A DNA stretch of 64,000 nucleotides. Source: Faecalibacterium prausnitzii (GTDB lineage: Bacteria; Bacillota; Clostridia; Oscillospirales; Ruminococcaceae). The DNA is taken from positions 44,135 through 108,134 of the forward strand of contig SFDE01000008.1 in the NCBI GenBank assembly GCA_004558805.1. The letters are read 5' to 3'. A program made the translations under genes and the position numbers. Each line of letters opens with the position of its first letter. Position 1 is the stretch's first letter. A model generated the notes under the pieces. That model was not told the DNA's origin, did not search any database, and saw only the letters and a list, made by a program, of their open reading frames with translations. Below, in pieces: positions 25,846 through 33,822 of this stretch.

Positions 25846-26691
25846 ATGAAATATTCTTTCAAAAAACGGCTCGCTGCCCTTGGACTGGCGCTGTGCGCCC
25901 TGGTGTGGGCGGTCCTGCCGGTGTCCGCCGCCGTCAGCGTGGTGGATACCAGCCGCACCGGCTCGGTGACGGTGACCCTCTACGACCACCAGAAGGATGC
26001 ACCCCTGCGGGACGGCAGCCTGACCCTGTACAAGGTGGCGGATGTGGAGCTGCGCTACGGCAGCAGCATGGAATACGTCTACACCGGGCAGTTCACTGAC
26101 TGTGATCTGGAGCTGGGCGACCTTTCTGACGGCAGCCTTGCCGCAAGGCTGGAAGCATGGCTGCCGGTAAACGCTGAGGGCACCACCTGTGCCCTCAGCC
26201 AGCAGGGCAAAGCGGAGTTCAAGGACCTGCCGGTAGGCGTCTATCTGGTGGTCCAGACCAAGGCGTCCCGGGGCTACGAGGCGATCAATCCCTTTGTGGT
26301 GTCGGTGCCCCTGCTGCAGGACGGGGAGTGGGTCTACGCCGTGGACGCCAGCCCCAAGGTAGGAGGGGTGACCCCGGACAAGACCCCGGAGCAGCCCGGT
26401 TCCCCCGGCAGCCCCACCCCTGTGGAGACCCCCGACAAACCGGCAAAACCTTCCACCGTGGTGCCCGGCACCACGCCGGAGAACCCGGCAGCGCCTGCCG
26501 TGCCCGGCACGGAGACCACCGGGACCCCCGACGAGACCCGGGAGACCGGCACCAAAACGCCGGGCGGTCTGCCTCAGGCAGGACAGCTCAATTGGCCCGT
26601 ACCGTTTTTGGCATGCAGCGGCATTCTGCTGTTCGCCGCAGGCTGGACCCTGAACCGAAAGGAGAACGGTTGTGAAACAGAAAATTGGTAA
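25846..26691 (+). CDS. LPxTG-anchored pilin subunit (Cna-B/SpaA-like)
   Basis: The 281-residue product has a signal peptide ending LPVSAA. A beta-rich domain follows (SVTVTLYDHQKDAPLRDGSL through LPVGVYLVVQTKASRGYEAI) that matches the pilin isopeptide fold. Then come a long Pro/Thr/Gly stalk, the sorting signal LPQAG, a hydrophobic segment and a short basic tail. LPQAG is a variant sorting motif different from the LPSTG of the large neighbour. It starts 8 nt after that gene and overlaps the sortase gene by 20 nt, so all three are one operon. It is probably the major or basal pilin. Confidence 0.85.
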   Translation: MKYSFKKRLAALGLALCALVWAVLPVSAAVSVVDTSRTGSVTVTLYDHQKDAPLRDGSLTLYKVADVELRYGSSMEYVYTGQFTDCDLELGDLSDGSLAARLEAWLPVNAEGTTCALSQQGKAEFKDLPVGVYLVVQTKASRGYEAINPFVVSVPLLQDGEWVYAVDASPKVGGVTPDKTPEQPGSPGSPTPVETPDKPAKPSTVVPGTTPENPAAPAVPGTETTGTPDETRETGTKTPGGLPQAGQLNWPVPFLACSGILLFAAGWTLNRKENGCETENW

Positions 26692-27352
26692 GATCCTGAT
26701 GGCACTGGGGGCGCTGCTGATCCTTGCCTCCGTTGCCCTGCTGGCGTACAACCGCTGGGACGCAGACCGTGCCGACAAGGCGTCGCAGGATGCGCTGCAA
26801 AAGCTGGAGGAGACCCTTGTGAACGAGGCGGACTCCGAGCCGGAGGCGCCCCCGCCGGAGCTGGACCCGGAACAGGAAATGACCGAGGTGGAGATCGATG
26901 GCTGGAACTACATCGGCTACCTGTCCATCCCGGCGGTAAAACTGAACCTGCCGGTAATGTCCCAGTGGAGCTATGCCGGCTTAAAGGTTGCCCCGGGACG
27001 CTACAGCGGCTCCACCTACGCCGACAATATGGTGGTGTGTGCCCACAACTACGCCAAGCACTTCAGCCCCATCAAATGGCTTGCCATCGGCTCTCAGGTG
27101 AGCTTTACCGACATGGACGGCTTGTGCTGGGAGTATGAGGTGGTCAGCGTGGAGACGGTGCAGCCCACCCAGATCGAAAAAATGATCACCGCCACCGACG
27201 AAAACGACTGGGATCTGACCCTGTTCACCTGCACCACCGGCGGCAACGCCCGCTGCGCCGTGCGCTGCGTCCGCACCGGCTACCCCACCGTGGCACAGGT
27301 GGAACAAGCCGAGGACCCGGCAGACTCTGCGGTATCGCCTGCCCGGCAGTGA
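26672..27352 (+). CDS. Pilin-associated sortase
   Basis: The product of 226 residues starts at GTG 26672 inside the pilin gene. It has one N-terminal membrane helix, an acidic Pro-rich linker and a sortase barrel with the catalytic set: His 125 in VVCAHNY, Cys 187 in LFTCTTGG and Arg 194 in NARCAVRC. It ends without a second membrane helix, more like class B or D enzymes than class C pilin polymerases. It should cut LPSTG and LPQAG signals and join pilins to each other or to the wall. A strong terminator follows. Confidence 0.9.
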   Translation: MKQKIGKILMALGALLILASVALLAYNRWDADRADKASQDALQKLEETLVNEADSEPEAPPPELDPEQEMTEVEIDGWNYIGYLSIPAVKLNLPVMSQWSYAGLKVAPGRYSGSTYADNMVVCAHNYAKHFSPIKWLAIGSQVSFTDMDGLCWEYEVVSVETVQPTQIEKMITATDENDWDLTLFTCTTGGNARCAVRCVRTGYPTVAQVEQAEDPADSAVSPARQ

Positions 27353-27365
27353 CCCTGAAAATGCA

Positions 27366-27418
27366 AAGCATCCCCAGACTTCTCCGATTTACCCGGAAAG
27401 GTCTGGGGATGCTTTTTT
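27366..27418 (+). terminator. Terminator of the pilin/sortase operon
   Basis: AAGCATCCCCAGAC and GTCTGGGGATGCTT pair over 14 bp and are followed by TTTTTT. Confidence 0.9.
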
Positions 27419-27424
27419 GCTATT

Positions 27425-27591
27425 GAAGGGCAGCCCCCCGTTTTGCCAAAAGCCTCCCTGAAGGGGGGAGGTGGCACGGCGTCAGCCGTGACGGAGAGGG
27501 TCTGCTCCCTTCTGACAAAACCTCTGAGTCACTGCAATGGGGACCAGCATCCTCGCCCTCTCAGTCACCTTCGGTGACAGCTCCCCCAAAG
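27425..27591. repeat. Dispersed intergenic repeat, copy 1
   Basis: This gene-free stretch contains CTCCCTGAAGGGGGGAGGTGG and a paired CTCCCCCAAAGGGGGAG, with GCACGGCGTCAGCCGTGACG between them. Related GC-rich units occur near 30860-30990 and 33650-33822, so it looks like a small mobile or structured repeat family. No coding sense is visible. Confidence 0.55.
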
Positions 27592-27664
27592 GGGGAGCAA
27601 TAAAGCTGGCGGAGAGGGTCCTGTAAAAGCAAAAGCACCACACATTTCTGTGTAGTGCTTCTCT

Positions 27665-27747
27665 TGGTGGAGATTACCGGGCTATTGAGATCACGGTGAC
27701 CGCTTGCAGCCCATGCACCCGCTCTCCCGGCGGAGCGAAACCCTCGC
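27665..27747 (-). pseudogene. Degenerate tRNA-Ala-like copy (left)
   Basis: On the minus strand the element starts GCGAGGGTTTCGCTC and ends ATCTCCACCA. It keeps the D-arm GGGAGAGCG and the GCATGGGCTGCAAG anticodon region of tRNA-Ala, but the T-arm reads TGATCTCAATAGCCCGG and no longer pairs. It lies downstream of the intact tRNA and is flanked by the same hairpin on both sides. Confidence 0.7.
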
Positions 27748-27805
27748 TGCTGTTGTGCCGTCTGTAAAAGCAAAAGCACCACACATTTCTGTGTAGTGCT
27801 TCTCT

Positions 27806-27881
<76 letters not shown>

Positions 27882-28019
27882 GTCTGTTGTGCCGTCCGCC
27901 GGACTGCTTGAGTATAATACCATATCCCGGGGGAGTTGTCAACAGCTTTTTACAAAAAAATCCGCCGGATATCTCACCCGGCGGATAAGCTGCTCAAAAG
28001 GCAGGGGACTTTGCAGTGT

Positions 28020-28589
28020 TTAGCCTGCGTACTGGCGGTCGAAGATCTGGGGAGCCGCACGGCACAGCAGCACGGCGGCAACCACGGTCAGCAGAGTCTC
28101 CGGCAGCATGTAGCTGGCGTTGTACACCAGACTGTAGGTCCATACGCTGAGACCCTCGCTCAGGTTGCCCCACACCAGCACGCCGGACAGGAAGCTGCAC
28201 ATAAAGCGCAAAAAGCCTGCTACAAAGGTGCCCACGGCAACGCCTACGGTGCGGTTCTTAAAGCCCTTGGCAAAAAAGCCGGCGGTGCCCAGTGCCATAA
28301 AGGCAACCAGGTAGTCCAGCAGCACTTCGCCCAAAAAGTAGATAAAGGTGGGGGTAGGAGGTGCCCAGAAGCCCAGCAGCATCTGCAGGCAGCCGTTGAC
28401 AAAGCCGGTAAACAGTCCCCACTTGACGCCGTGGCGGAAGGACACCAGCACAAAGGGCAGCATACTCAGCAGGGTAACGCTGCCGCCGTTGGGCATGGTG
28501 AACAGCTTGATGTTGGACAGAACGGTGCCGATGGCGATCATCAGCGCACATTCCACCAGAATGCGGGTCTTGGAATAAGTCTTGGACAT
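28020..28589 (-). CDS. thiT: Thiamine ECF transporter S component ThiT
   Basis: The product from ATG 28589 is 189 residues with six membrane segments. The N-terminus carries the ThiT pattern KTRILVECALMIAIGTVLS followed by IKLFTMPNGGSVTLLSMLPF, where the PNGGSVT loop is typical of the family; later FRHGVKWGLFTGFVNG also fits. ThiT binds thiamine outside the membrane and works with a shared energising module (EcfT and two ATPases) encoded elsewhere. A TPP riboswitch sits upstream on the same strand, which agrees with the function. The gene lies inside the tRNA-Ala inverted-repeat segment. Confidence 0.94.
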   Translation of the reverse strand: MSKTYSKTRILVECALMIAIGTVLSNIKLFTMPNGGSVTLLSMLPFVLVSFRHGVKWGLFTGFVNGCLQMLLGFWAPPTPTFIYFLGEVLLDYLVAFMALGTAGFFAKGFKNRTVGVAVGTFVAGFLRFMCSFLSGVLVWGNLSEGLSVWTYSLVYNASYMLPETLLTVVAAVLLCRAAPQIFDRQYAG

Positions 28590-28613
28590 AAGGTTCCTCT
28601 CCTTAAATAAGGT

Positions 28614-28653
28614 ACACAAAAACAAAAGTGCGCCCGCACAACAGCAGGCGCAC
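28614..28653 (-). terminator. Riboswitch-linked terminator before thiT
   Basis: On the minus strand GTGCGCC and GGCGCAC form a stem followed by TTTTGTTTTT, between the TPP aptamer and thiT. It is the likely expression platform. Confidence 0.75.
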
Positions 28654-28680
28654 AGGGGTCCGGAATAAAATGGACAGTTC

Positions 28681-28765
28681 CGCAAACTCCCTACGCCGGC
28701 ATTATCCGGTTCAGGTAAAGGGTACTCCGCATCCTGCGGATCTCAGCCTTTCGGCGCCCCTGTTT
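28681..28765 (-). promoter_or_regulatory. TPP riboswitch
   Basis: The minus strand shows CAGGGGCGCC, GGCTGAGATC, ACCCTTTACCTGAACCGGAT and AATGCCGGCGTAGGGA in order, the core of the THI element. It lies about 95 nt before thiT and should switch thiT off when thiamine pyrophosphate is plentiful. Confidence 0.96.
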
Positions 28766-28877
28766 TTATGTCCGCTGTCAGTATAGCGCACTTGTGCCGC
28801 AAAAGTCAAGCCTGCCGCCGCATATTGCCCCCTGCCGCCGCATAGGCTGTACCAGCTTGGATCAGGAGGAACATGCC

Positions 28878-29123
28878 ATGAAGGGCGACCCGGAACAGCG
28901 GGCGGTGCTGTTGGGCGAGTACATCGCCCGGTACGGTGCCACGGTGCGCAGAGCGGCAGCGGCGCTGGGATGCAGTAAGTCCACCGTCCACAAGGATGTG
29001 TCGGTGCGGCTGCGCAGGCTGGACCCGGAGCTGTTTGCCCGGGTGCAGGCGGTGCTGGCACGCAATAAGGCAGAGCGGCATCTGCGGGGCGGTGCCGCCA
29101 CCCGCCGCAAATACCGCCGCTGA
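28878..29123 (+). CDS. spoIIID: Sporulation transcription factor SpoIIID
   Basis: The 81-residue protein from ATG 28878 (CAGGAGGA upstream) matches SpoIIID along its length: LLGEYIARYGATVRRAAAAL, then the recognition helix LGCSKSTVHKDVSVRL, and the basic end RHLRGGAATRRKYRR, close to RHLRGGEATKLKYKK of Bacillus. SpoIIID is a mother-cell DNA-binding regulator acting with sigma E. Here it is encoded next to sigG and sigE, on the opposite strand. A bidirectional terminator separates it from sigG. The surrounding set suggests that a mother-cell programme is at least partly retained. Confidence 0.93.
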   Translation: MKGDPEQRAVLLGEYIARYGATVRRAAAALGCSKSTVHKDVSVRLRRLDPELFARVQAVLARNKAERHLRGGAATRRKYRR

Positions 29124-29126
29124 ACA

Positions 29127-29166
29127 AAGGGGCTGCTGCATCGGTCGGTGCAGCAGCCCCTTATTT
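29127..29166. terminator. Bidirectional terminator between spoIIID and sigG
   Basis: GGGGCTGCTGCA and TGCAGCAGCCCC form a 12-bp stem followed by TTATTTTTAT, with A-rich sequence on the other side. Confidence 0.88.
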
Positions 29167-29934
29167 TTATTCTGCGGAGCGGAACTGGTTCAAAGCGCCT
29201 TTTTCCAGCCGGGACACCTGCGCCTGACTGATGCCGATCTCCTGCGCCACCTGAGTCTGGGTCATGCCCTGCAGGTACCGCAGCTCCATGATCCGCTTTT
29301 CCCGGGGGGACAGCTCTGCCACCTTCTGGCGGAACTCCAGCCCGCTGATCCAGCTGTCCTCTCCCTCCGGGTCCCGTACCTGATCAATAAGGTACATGGC
29401 GTCCCCGCCGTCGCTGTACACCGGCTCCTCAAGACTCACCGGCTCCACCACCGACTCCAGCGCCGCCGTCACCTCCCGCCGGTCCAGCCCTGCTTCCTTT
29501 GCCACCTCTCCCATGGTAGGCTCCCGCCCCAGCCGCTTTTCCAATACCTCCCGGCACTGCATGGCACGGTAGGCGGTGTCCCGCAGGCTGCGGCTCACCC
29601 GCAGGGTGTTGTTGTCCCGCAGAAACCGCCGGATTTCCCCGATGATCATGGGCACCCCGTAGGTGGAGAACCGCACCGGCTGGGCGGGGTCAAAATTGTC
29701 GATCGCCTTGATCAGCCCGATGCACCCCACCTGAAACAGATCGTCCATGTTGGCGCCCCGCTGGGCAAAACGCTGCACCACGCTGAGCACCAGCCTCAGA
29801 TTTCCCTCCACCATCCGCTCCCGTGCCTGCCGGTCCCCGGCGTGTGCCCGGGTCAGCAGCTGGCGCTTTTCCGTCTCGGTGAGGACAGGCAGCAGGGCGG
29901 TGTTTACCCCGCAAAGCTCTACCTTGTTGTACAT
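29167..29934 (-). CDS. sigG: RNA polymerase sigma factor SigG (forespore)
   Basis: The 255-residue product starts MYNKVELCGVNTALLPVL, the N-terminal signature of sigma G (KVEICGV in Bacillus). It has region 2 (DDLFQVGCIGLIKAIDNFDP), the IIGEIRRFLRDNN segment, and region 4 with TQTQVAQEIGISQAQVSRLE. Sigma G directs late forespore transcription. The gene follows sigE by 75 nt, the usual spoIIGA-sigE-sigG order. The sequence looks complete and undamaged. Confidence 0.96.
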   Translation of the reverse strand: MYNKVELCGVNTALLPVLTETEKRQLLTRAHAGDRQARERMVEGNLRLVLSVVQRFAQRGANMDDLFQVGCIGLIKAIDNFDPAQPVRFSTYGVPMIIGEIRRFLRDNNTLRVSRSLRDTAYRAMQCREVLEKRLGREPTMGEVAKEAGLDRREVTAALESVVEPVSLEEPVYSDGGDAMYLIDQVRDPEGEDSWISGLEFRQKVAELSPREKRIMELRYLQGMTQTQVAQEIGISQAQVSRLEKGALNQFRSAE

Positions 29935-30009
29935 CCATACTCCTCCGGTCTGTGTGGAACTTTACCGGGAGTATGACCGGATGGCGGGACCCCTATACGT
30001 GGAAAATTT

Positions 30010-30732
30010 TCACTGTCCTTCCAGCTGCACCCGCAGCAGCCGGATGATCCGCTTTTCCAGCCGGGAAATGTAGCTCTGGCTGATGCCCAGCACGTCGGCG
30101 GTCTGTTTCTGGGTGTGTTCCACCCCGTTTCCCAGCCCGAACCGCAGCTCCATGATCTGCTTTTCCCGGGGGGACAGGCTTTCCACCGCCCGGTGCAGCA
30201 CCGCTCGCTCGGCGTCCTGCTCCAGATGCTGGCTTACCGTGTCCTCCTCGCTGCCCAGAATGTCCGACAGCAGCAGCTCGTTGCCCTCGCCGTCCACATT
30301 CAGCGGCTCCTCAAGGCTGGTCTCCTGCCGTCGGGCGGCGGTCTTGCGCAGACACATCAGGATCTCGTTGCCGATGCAGCGGCTGGCGTAGGTAGCAAGC
30401 TTGATGCTGCGGTCCGGGGTAAAGGTGTTTACCGCCTTGATCAGCCCGATGGTGCCAATGGAGATCAGGTCCTCTTGCGGTACGGCGCTGCTGTCGTATT
30501 TGCGTGCCAGATACACCACCAGACGCAGATTGCGGGTGATCAGCAGGTCCCTTGCGGCGGCATCCCCCGCTGCAAGCCGCTGTAAGAGGTCTTTCTCCTC
30601 CTCCGGGGTCAGGGGCGGGGGCAGGCTGGAAGCCCCGGAAAGGTAGTGTGCTGCCCCCGGAAATCCCAGCCGCTCCAACCACCCCACGCCCCGTGCCCAA
30701 AGCCGCTGGAACAGAAAACCCAGACTGAACAT
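30010..30732 (-). CDS. sigE: RNA polymerase sigma factor SigE precursor (mother cell)
   Basis: The 240-residue product has an N-terminal pro-sequence of about 30 residues, then HYLSGASSLPPPLTPEEE, region 2 with QEDLISIGTIGLIKAVNTFT and LATYASRCIGNEILM, and region 4 with TQKQTADVLGISQSYISRLE. The pro-peptide is removed by SpoIIGA in sporulating Firmicutes. It lies 270 nt downstream of spoIIGA; that gap holds a repeat. The reading frame is intact. Confidence 0.96.
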   Translation of the reverse strand: MFSLGFLFQRLWARGVGWLERLGFPGAAHYLSGASSLPPPLTPEEEKDLLQRLAAGDAAARDLLITRNLRLVVYLARKYDSSAVPQEDLISIGTIGLIKAVNTFTPDRSIKLATYASRCIGNEILMCLRKTAARRQETSLEEPLNVDGEGNELLLSDILGSEEDTVSQHLEQDAERAVLHRAVESLSPREKQIMELRFGLGNGVEHTQKQTADVLGISQSYISRLEKRIIRLLRVQLEGQ

Positions 30733-30835
30733 GAAAAAAACCTCCTTATAAGTAAGTACGACTGCAACGCTGTGGTCGGCATCTTCACTCTCTCAACCCC
30801 CGCAGCCCTGCCGTACTGCCAAAGCCTTTTCCTTT

Positions 30836-30995
30836 CAGGGGAACTTTTGGCGATGCGGCAAAGTTGACCGTACGGAAAGCCTTCCCCCCTTGGGGGCAAA
30901 GACTCCCCCGCTCCGGGGGAGGTGGCACGAAGTGCCAGAAGGGGAACAGGTGGCACGAAGTGCCGGATGAGGGGTGAGTACCCGCCGGCAGCATC
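30836..30995. repeat. Dispersed intergenic repeat, copy 2
   Basis: The spacer between spoIIGA and sigE contains CTCCCCCGCTCCGGGGGAGG and two tandem copies of AGGTGGCACGAAGTGCC. It resembles the unit at 27425-27591 and that at 33650-33822. Insertion here separates two genes that are normally co-transcribed. Confidence 0.55.
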
Positions 30996-31002
30996 TGTCC
31001 CC

Positions 31003-31848
31003 CTACACCATCCCCAGCTGCCGGGCGGTGTCGGTGCCCAGCAGCAGCTCCCAGCCGTCCTCCGGGTCGGCGGCGCTGAAAGCTGCCAGCAGCGGCTGGG
31101 TGCAGGCGCTGTCGGTGCGCAGGGTCCGTGCCGGCAGGGCAGGCAAAAGGCAGTGTCCCGCCACCGTGCGGCAGGGCACCAGCCGCAGCCTCCATTGAGG
31201 CTCCGGCAGGGGAGAGGCATCGGCAAAGTACCGGTCCATAAAAAGCTGCAAAGGCGCTGCCAGCCTCCGGCGCACGGCAGCGTACCGCACCAGCACCACC
31301 GGCTGCCCGGACAGCGGCTCCTGCACCGAGAACCCAGTGTCGTAAAACGCCTGCACCGGCAGGCAGCTGCCCTCCGCCAGCTCCAGCACTGCCGCAAAGG
31401 TCCCCGGCTGCCCCCGCCCGCAGCAGTACATAAGCCCCTGCAGCCCCAGATACACCCCGCCGCAGCAGCCCAGCAGCAAGCCGGGGGACAGGGGCAGGTA
31501 CAGGCTCAGGTTCCGGCTTTGCGCTCCCGGCAGCAGCACCGCACCGCCCAGCAGCAGGTTTGCCAGCAGGTACCACCCCCACAGCCGGGCAAAGCTCCGT
31601 ATCCCGGGGAAACCGTAGGCAAGCCCTACCACCGCCCCGCAGGACGCCAGCTTCCACCCCACCGCCGCCGGCTCCGGCAGGGCAGGGGCAAGGAGGCTCA
31701 GGCTTGCTGCTGCCGCCCCCGCCGCTCCGGCAAGGAGCCTTGGCAGGGTGCACTGCCTGCCTGCAAGGAGCCCGGCGGCAAGGAGCATCGCCGCTGCTGC
31801 CAAAAAATTTACAAGGAGCAATTCGTCCAGATAAATTACCGTCTTCAT
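31003..31848 (-). CDS. spoIIGA: Sporulation sigma-E processing peptidase SpoIIGA
   Basis: The 281-residue protein starts MKTVIYLDELLLVNFLAAAA, has five or so membrane segments in its first half, and a C-terminal aspartic-protease-like domain with the motif QAFYDTGFSVQEPLSGQPVV, which matches the DTGN-type catalytic region of SpoIIGA. Phe replaces the usual Asn after DTG, a deviation worth noting. SpoIIGA cuts the sigma-E pro-sequence. It is Ala/Leu-rich compared with Bacillus. It lies upstream of sigE in the usual order. Confidence 0.88.
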   Translation of the reverse strand: MKTVIYLDELLLVNFLAAAAMLLAAGLLAGRQCTLPRLLAGAAGAAAASLSLLAPALPEPAAVGWKLASCGAVVGLAYGFPGIRSFARLWGWYLLANLLLGGAVLLPGAQSRNLSLYLPLSPGLLLGCCGGVYLGLQGLMYCCGRGQPGTFAAVLELAEGSCLPVQAFYDTGFSVQEPLSGQPVVLVRYAAVRRRLAAPLQLFMDRYFADASPLPEPQWRLRLVPCRTVAGHCLLPALPARTLRTDSACTQPLLAAFSAADPEDGWELLLGTDTARQLGMV

Positions 31849-31989
31849 AGCTCACCCCTCCCCAAAACCAACGTACTACCTTGAAGATCAAAAGCCTGTC
31901 AAACCAGTGCAAAACAGCCGTTCCGTACATAATTGACACAATTCGTGGGACCGTATTTCACATTTTTTACACTTTTTGCAAAAAAGGGC

Positions 31990-32018
31990 TTGAACATTTC
32001 TGGAAAGTGTGGTATATT
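31990..32018 (+). promoter_or_regulatory. Promoter of the MAM-like gene
   Basis: TTGAAC (31990-31995) and TATATT (32013-32018) are separated by 17 nt in an AT-rich region. The leader is about 75 nt and ends with GAAGGGAG before the ATG. Confidence 0.7.
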
Positions 32019-32098
32019 ATTGCCATCCTAGTAAGGAATGTGAGCCGAGCATATCGGCTTACAAAATATCTTTCTAATTTTGAAGGGAGTAATTCATT

Positions 32099-32533
32099 AT
32101 GATGATGCCTGCAAACTTCTCTGCTGTTGCAGAAAACGAAATGACCTATGTTGTCGGCGGCGGCCTGGTTGACGTCCTGGCTCCTGTCCTGACCACTGAT
32201 GATTGGCAGCGTTTCAACACCAACCTGGTGACCATCATCGGCAACACCTACATGAAGGGTTTCATTAACAACACTCTGGGCGTTGTCTTCTCCGGCAAGT
32301 ACAGCCCTGCTGCTGGCGTCTTCGCTACCTACGGCAATGTTGTTAAGGGTATCTGGGGCGACAACTACACTGTCGCTGACGATGCTAGCAACTGGGACAA
32401 GTTCAAGGCTGGCTCCAAGGGCGTCCTGAACGTTGCTCTGAACATCGTTGGCAACGCTGGCGCTATCTACAACCTGGCTACCGGCACCGTGAAGAACAGT
32501 GCTGCTTCTGCTTGGGTCTGCCAGAACGCCTGA
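32099..32533 (+). CDS. mam: MAM-like protein with double-glycine leader
   Basis: The 144-residue product starts MMMPANFSAVAENEMTYVVG followed by GGL, a leader ending in a double-Gly site that PCAT-type ABC peptidases cut. The N-terminus agrees closely with my memory of the F. prausnitzii microbial anti-inflammatory molecule, a roughly 15-kDa protein reported to dampen NF-kB signalling. The remainder (FNTNLVTIIGNTYMKGFINN, FSGKYSPAAGVFATYGNVVK) is polar and strand-forming with no enzyme motif. Codon use is strongly biased and a strong promoter and terminator flank it, as expected for a highly expressed gene. No transporter gene is adjacent. Function in this strain is inferred. Confidence 0.82.
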   Translation: MMMPANFSAVAENEMTYVVGGGLVDVLAPVLTTDDWQRFNTNLVTIIGNTYMKGFINNTLGVVFSGKYSPAAGVFATYGNVVKGIWGDNYTVADDASNWDKFKAGSKGVLNVALNIVGNAGAIYNLATGTVKNSAASAWVCQNA

Positions 32534-32572
32534 TTGCGTTAAACCATCTTTGATGGGATGACCAGTCATCCA

Positions 32573-32613
32573 ATGTGCCCCGGACGGTATATGCCGTCCG
32601 GGGCATATTTTTT
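32573..32613 (+). terminator. Terminator of the MAM-like gene
   Basis: TGCCCCGGACGG and CCGTCCGGGGCA pair over 12 bp with a short loop and are followed by TATTTTTTT. Confidence 0.9.
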
Positions 32614-32723
32614 GCCCTGCTGCTCCCGGCTGTGCCCGGATACCCCGGCAGAGCCGCCTTGGTGCTGCCCGCCCCCTGCAAAAAAACGGAATTGCTCTGC
32701 AGGCAATTTTTTGCAAAAAACTG

Positions 32724-32752
32724 TTGACAACTCCCCCGGGATATGGTATTAT
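32724..32752 (+). promoter_or_regulatory. tRNA-Ala promoter (right copy)
   Basis: TTGACA and TATTAT with a 17-nt spacer; the same promoter occurs on the minus strand in the left repeat. Confidence 0.85.
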
Positions 32753-32784
32753 ACTCAAGCAGTCCGGCGGACGGCACAACAGAT

Positions 32785-32860
<76 letters not shown>

Positions 32861-32920
32861 ATTTAAAAGCATCACACAGAAATGTGTGGTGCTTTTGCTT
32901 TTACAGACGGCACAACAGCA

Positions 32921-33003
32921 GCGAGGGTTTCGCTCTGCCGGGAGAGCGGGTGCATGGGCTGCAAGAGGTCACCGTGATCTCAATAGCCCGGCAATCTCCA
33001 CCA
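32921..33003 (+). pseudogene. Degenerate tRNA-Ala-like copy (right)
   Basis: It starts GCGAGGGTTTCGCTC, retains GGGAGAGCGGG and GCATGGGCTGCAAGAGGTC, and ends TCTCCACCA, but its T-arm (GTGATCTCAATAGCCCGG) cannot form the normal stem. Nearly the same sequence occurs in the left repeat. Confidence 0.7.
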
Positions 33004-33088
33004 ATTTAAAAGCATCACACAGAAATGTGTGGTGCTTTTGCTTTTATAGGACCCTCTCCGCCAGCTTTATTGCTCCCCATCCTATAAA

Positions 33089-33146
33089 CAAAACACCTGC
33101 GGTCTTTCCGGCTCTACTCCGGCAAAGGTCGCAGGTGTGTTTTTTA
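33089..33146. terminator. Terminator of the flavodoxin-like gene
   Basis: ACACCTGCG and CGCAGGTGT pair around a 25-nt region, with T tracts on both sides (GTTTTTTATT on plus, GTTTTGTTT on minus). It adjoins the stop at 33144. Confidence 0.75.
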
Positions 33147-33635
33147 TTGTACGGCGTGCTTCAGGTGTTCCGGATCTTCGGCACCCGGGTGGGAAAGGGC
33201 GCTGTCGAAGTTCCGGATCAAAGCGTCCACATGGGGCAGGGAAATGGGCTGTGCCTTCATCTTTTCGTACCGCTGCCGCACCGAGAGGGGCATCTTGCCC
33301 TGACACATAAAGCTGCCGGTGAGGGTGTTGGTCTTGTCCAGAGACTTCTGCACTGCCTTGAGGATCTTTTCAAAATACTCCTCGCTGCCGCCAAAGCCTG
33401 CAGTGCCAAACAGGAACACCTTTTTGCCCCGCAGCTGCTTCAAAAACTCGGTGGTGGCATCGTCGGCGTGTCCCTTGTCGGTCCAGAAGCCCACATAAAG
33501 GGCATCTGCTTCCAAGGCGGCAGGGTCCGGAGTGCCAAAATAGCAGCGATCCTCCGGGGGCAGGCAGCTACGGAGAGTGTCTGCCAGCAGCCGGGTGTTG
33601 CCGGTGCGGCTGCTGAATACGATGGCGTGACGCAT
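33144..33635 (-). CDS. Flavodoxin-like protein
   Basis: The product from ATG 33635 (AAGGAGGAG upstream) is 163 residues. It starts MRHAIVFSSRTGNTRLLADT, where SSRTGNT is the FMN phosphate-binding loop. GFWTDKGHADDATTEFLKQL and VFLFGTAGFGGSEEY give the other FMN-loop regions. It is probably a short-chain electron carrier or a flavin oxidoreductase partner of the Flavodoxin_4 group. No redox partner gene is next to it, although a decayed redox cluster lies 0.7 kb upstream. Confidence 0.85.
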   Translation of the reverse strand: MRHAIVFSSRTGNTRLLADTLRSCLPPEDRCYFGTPDPAALEADALYVGFWTDKGHADDATTEFLKQLRGKKVFLFGTAGFGGSEEYFEKILKAVQKSLDKTNTLTGSFMCQGKMPLSVRQRYEKMKAQPISLPHVDALIRNFDSALSHPGAEDPEHLKHAVQ

Positions 33636-33649
33636 AGCTCCTCCTTTTG

Positions 33650-33822
33650 CAGGCTCCCCTGAAAGGGGAGCTGGCGCACGGAGTGCGTCTGAGGGGTATG
33701 TAACCGGTAGCAGCGTCTGCCGGTGCGCCCTCATTCGTCTGCTCCCTTCCGGTCGCAGCCACCTTCCCCCGACCGGGGGAAGGCTTTAGCGGAAACCGCC
33801 GCTGGCATCTGCCAGTGCGTCC
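33650..33822. repeat. Dispersed intergenic repeat, copy 3
   Basis: It contains CTCCCCTGAAAGGGGAGCTGG, then GCACGGAGTGCGTCTGAGGGG, and CCTTCCCCCGACCGGGGGAAGG. Palindromic GC-rich units of this kind also occur at 27425-27591 and 30836-30995. Confidence 0.55.

Noticed and set aside
23340..25958. 872-codon minus-strand frame opposite the surface protein
   Set aside because: No domain or signal is visible, it lies wholly antisense to a well-supported gene, and it crosses the boundary into the next gene.
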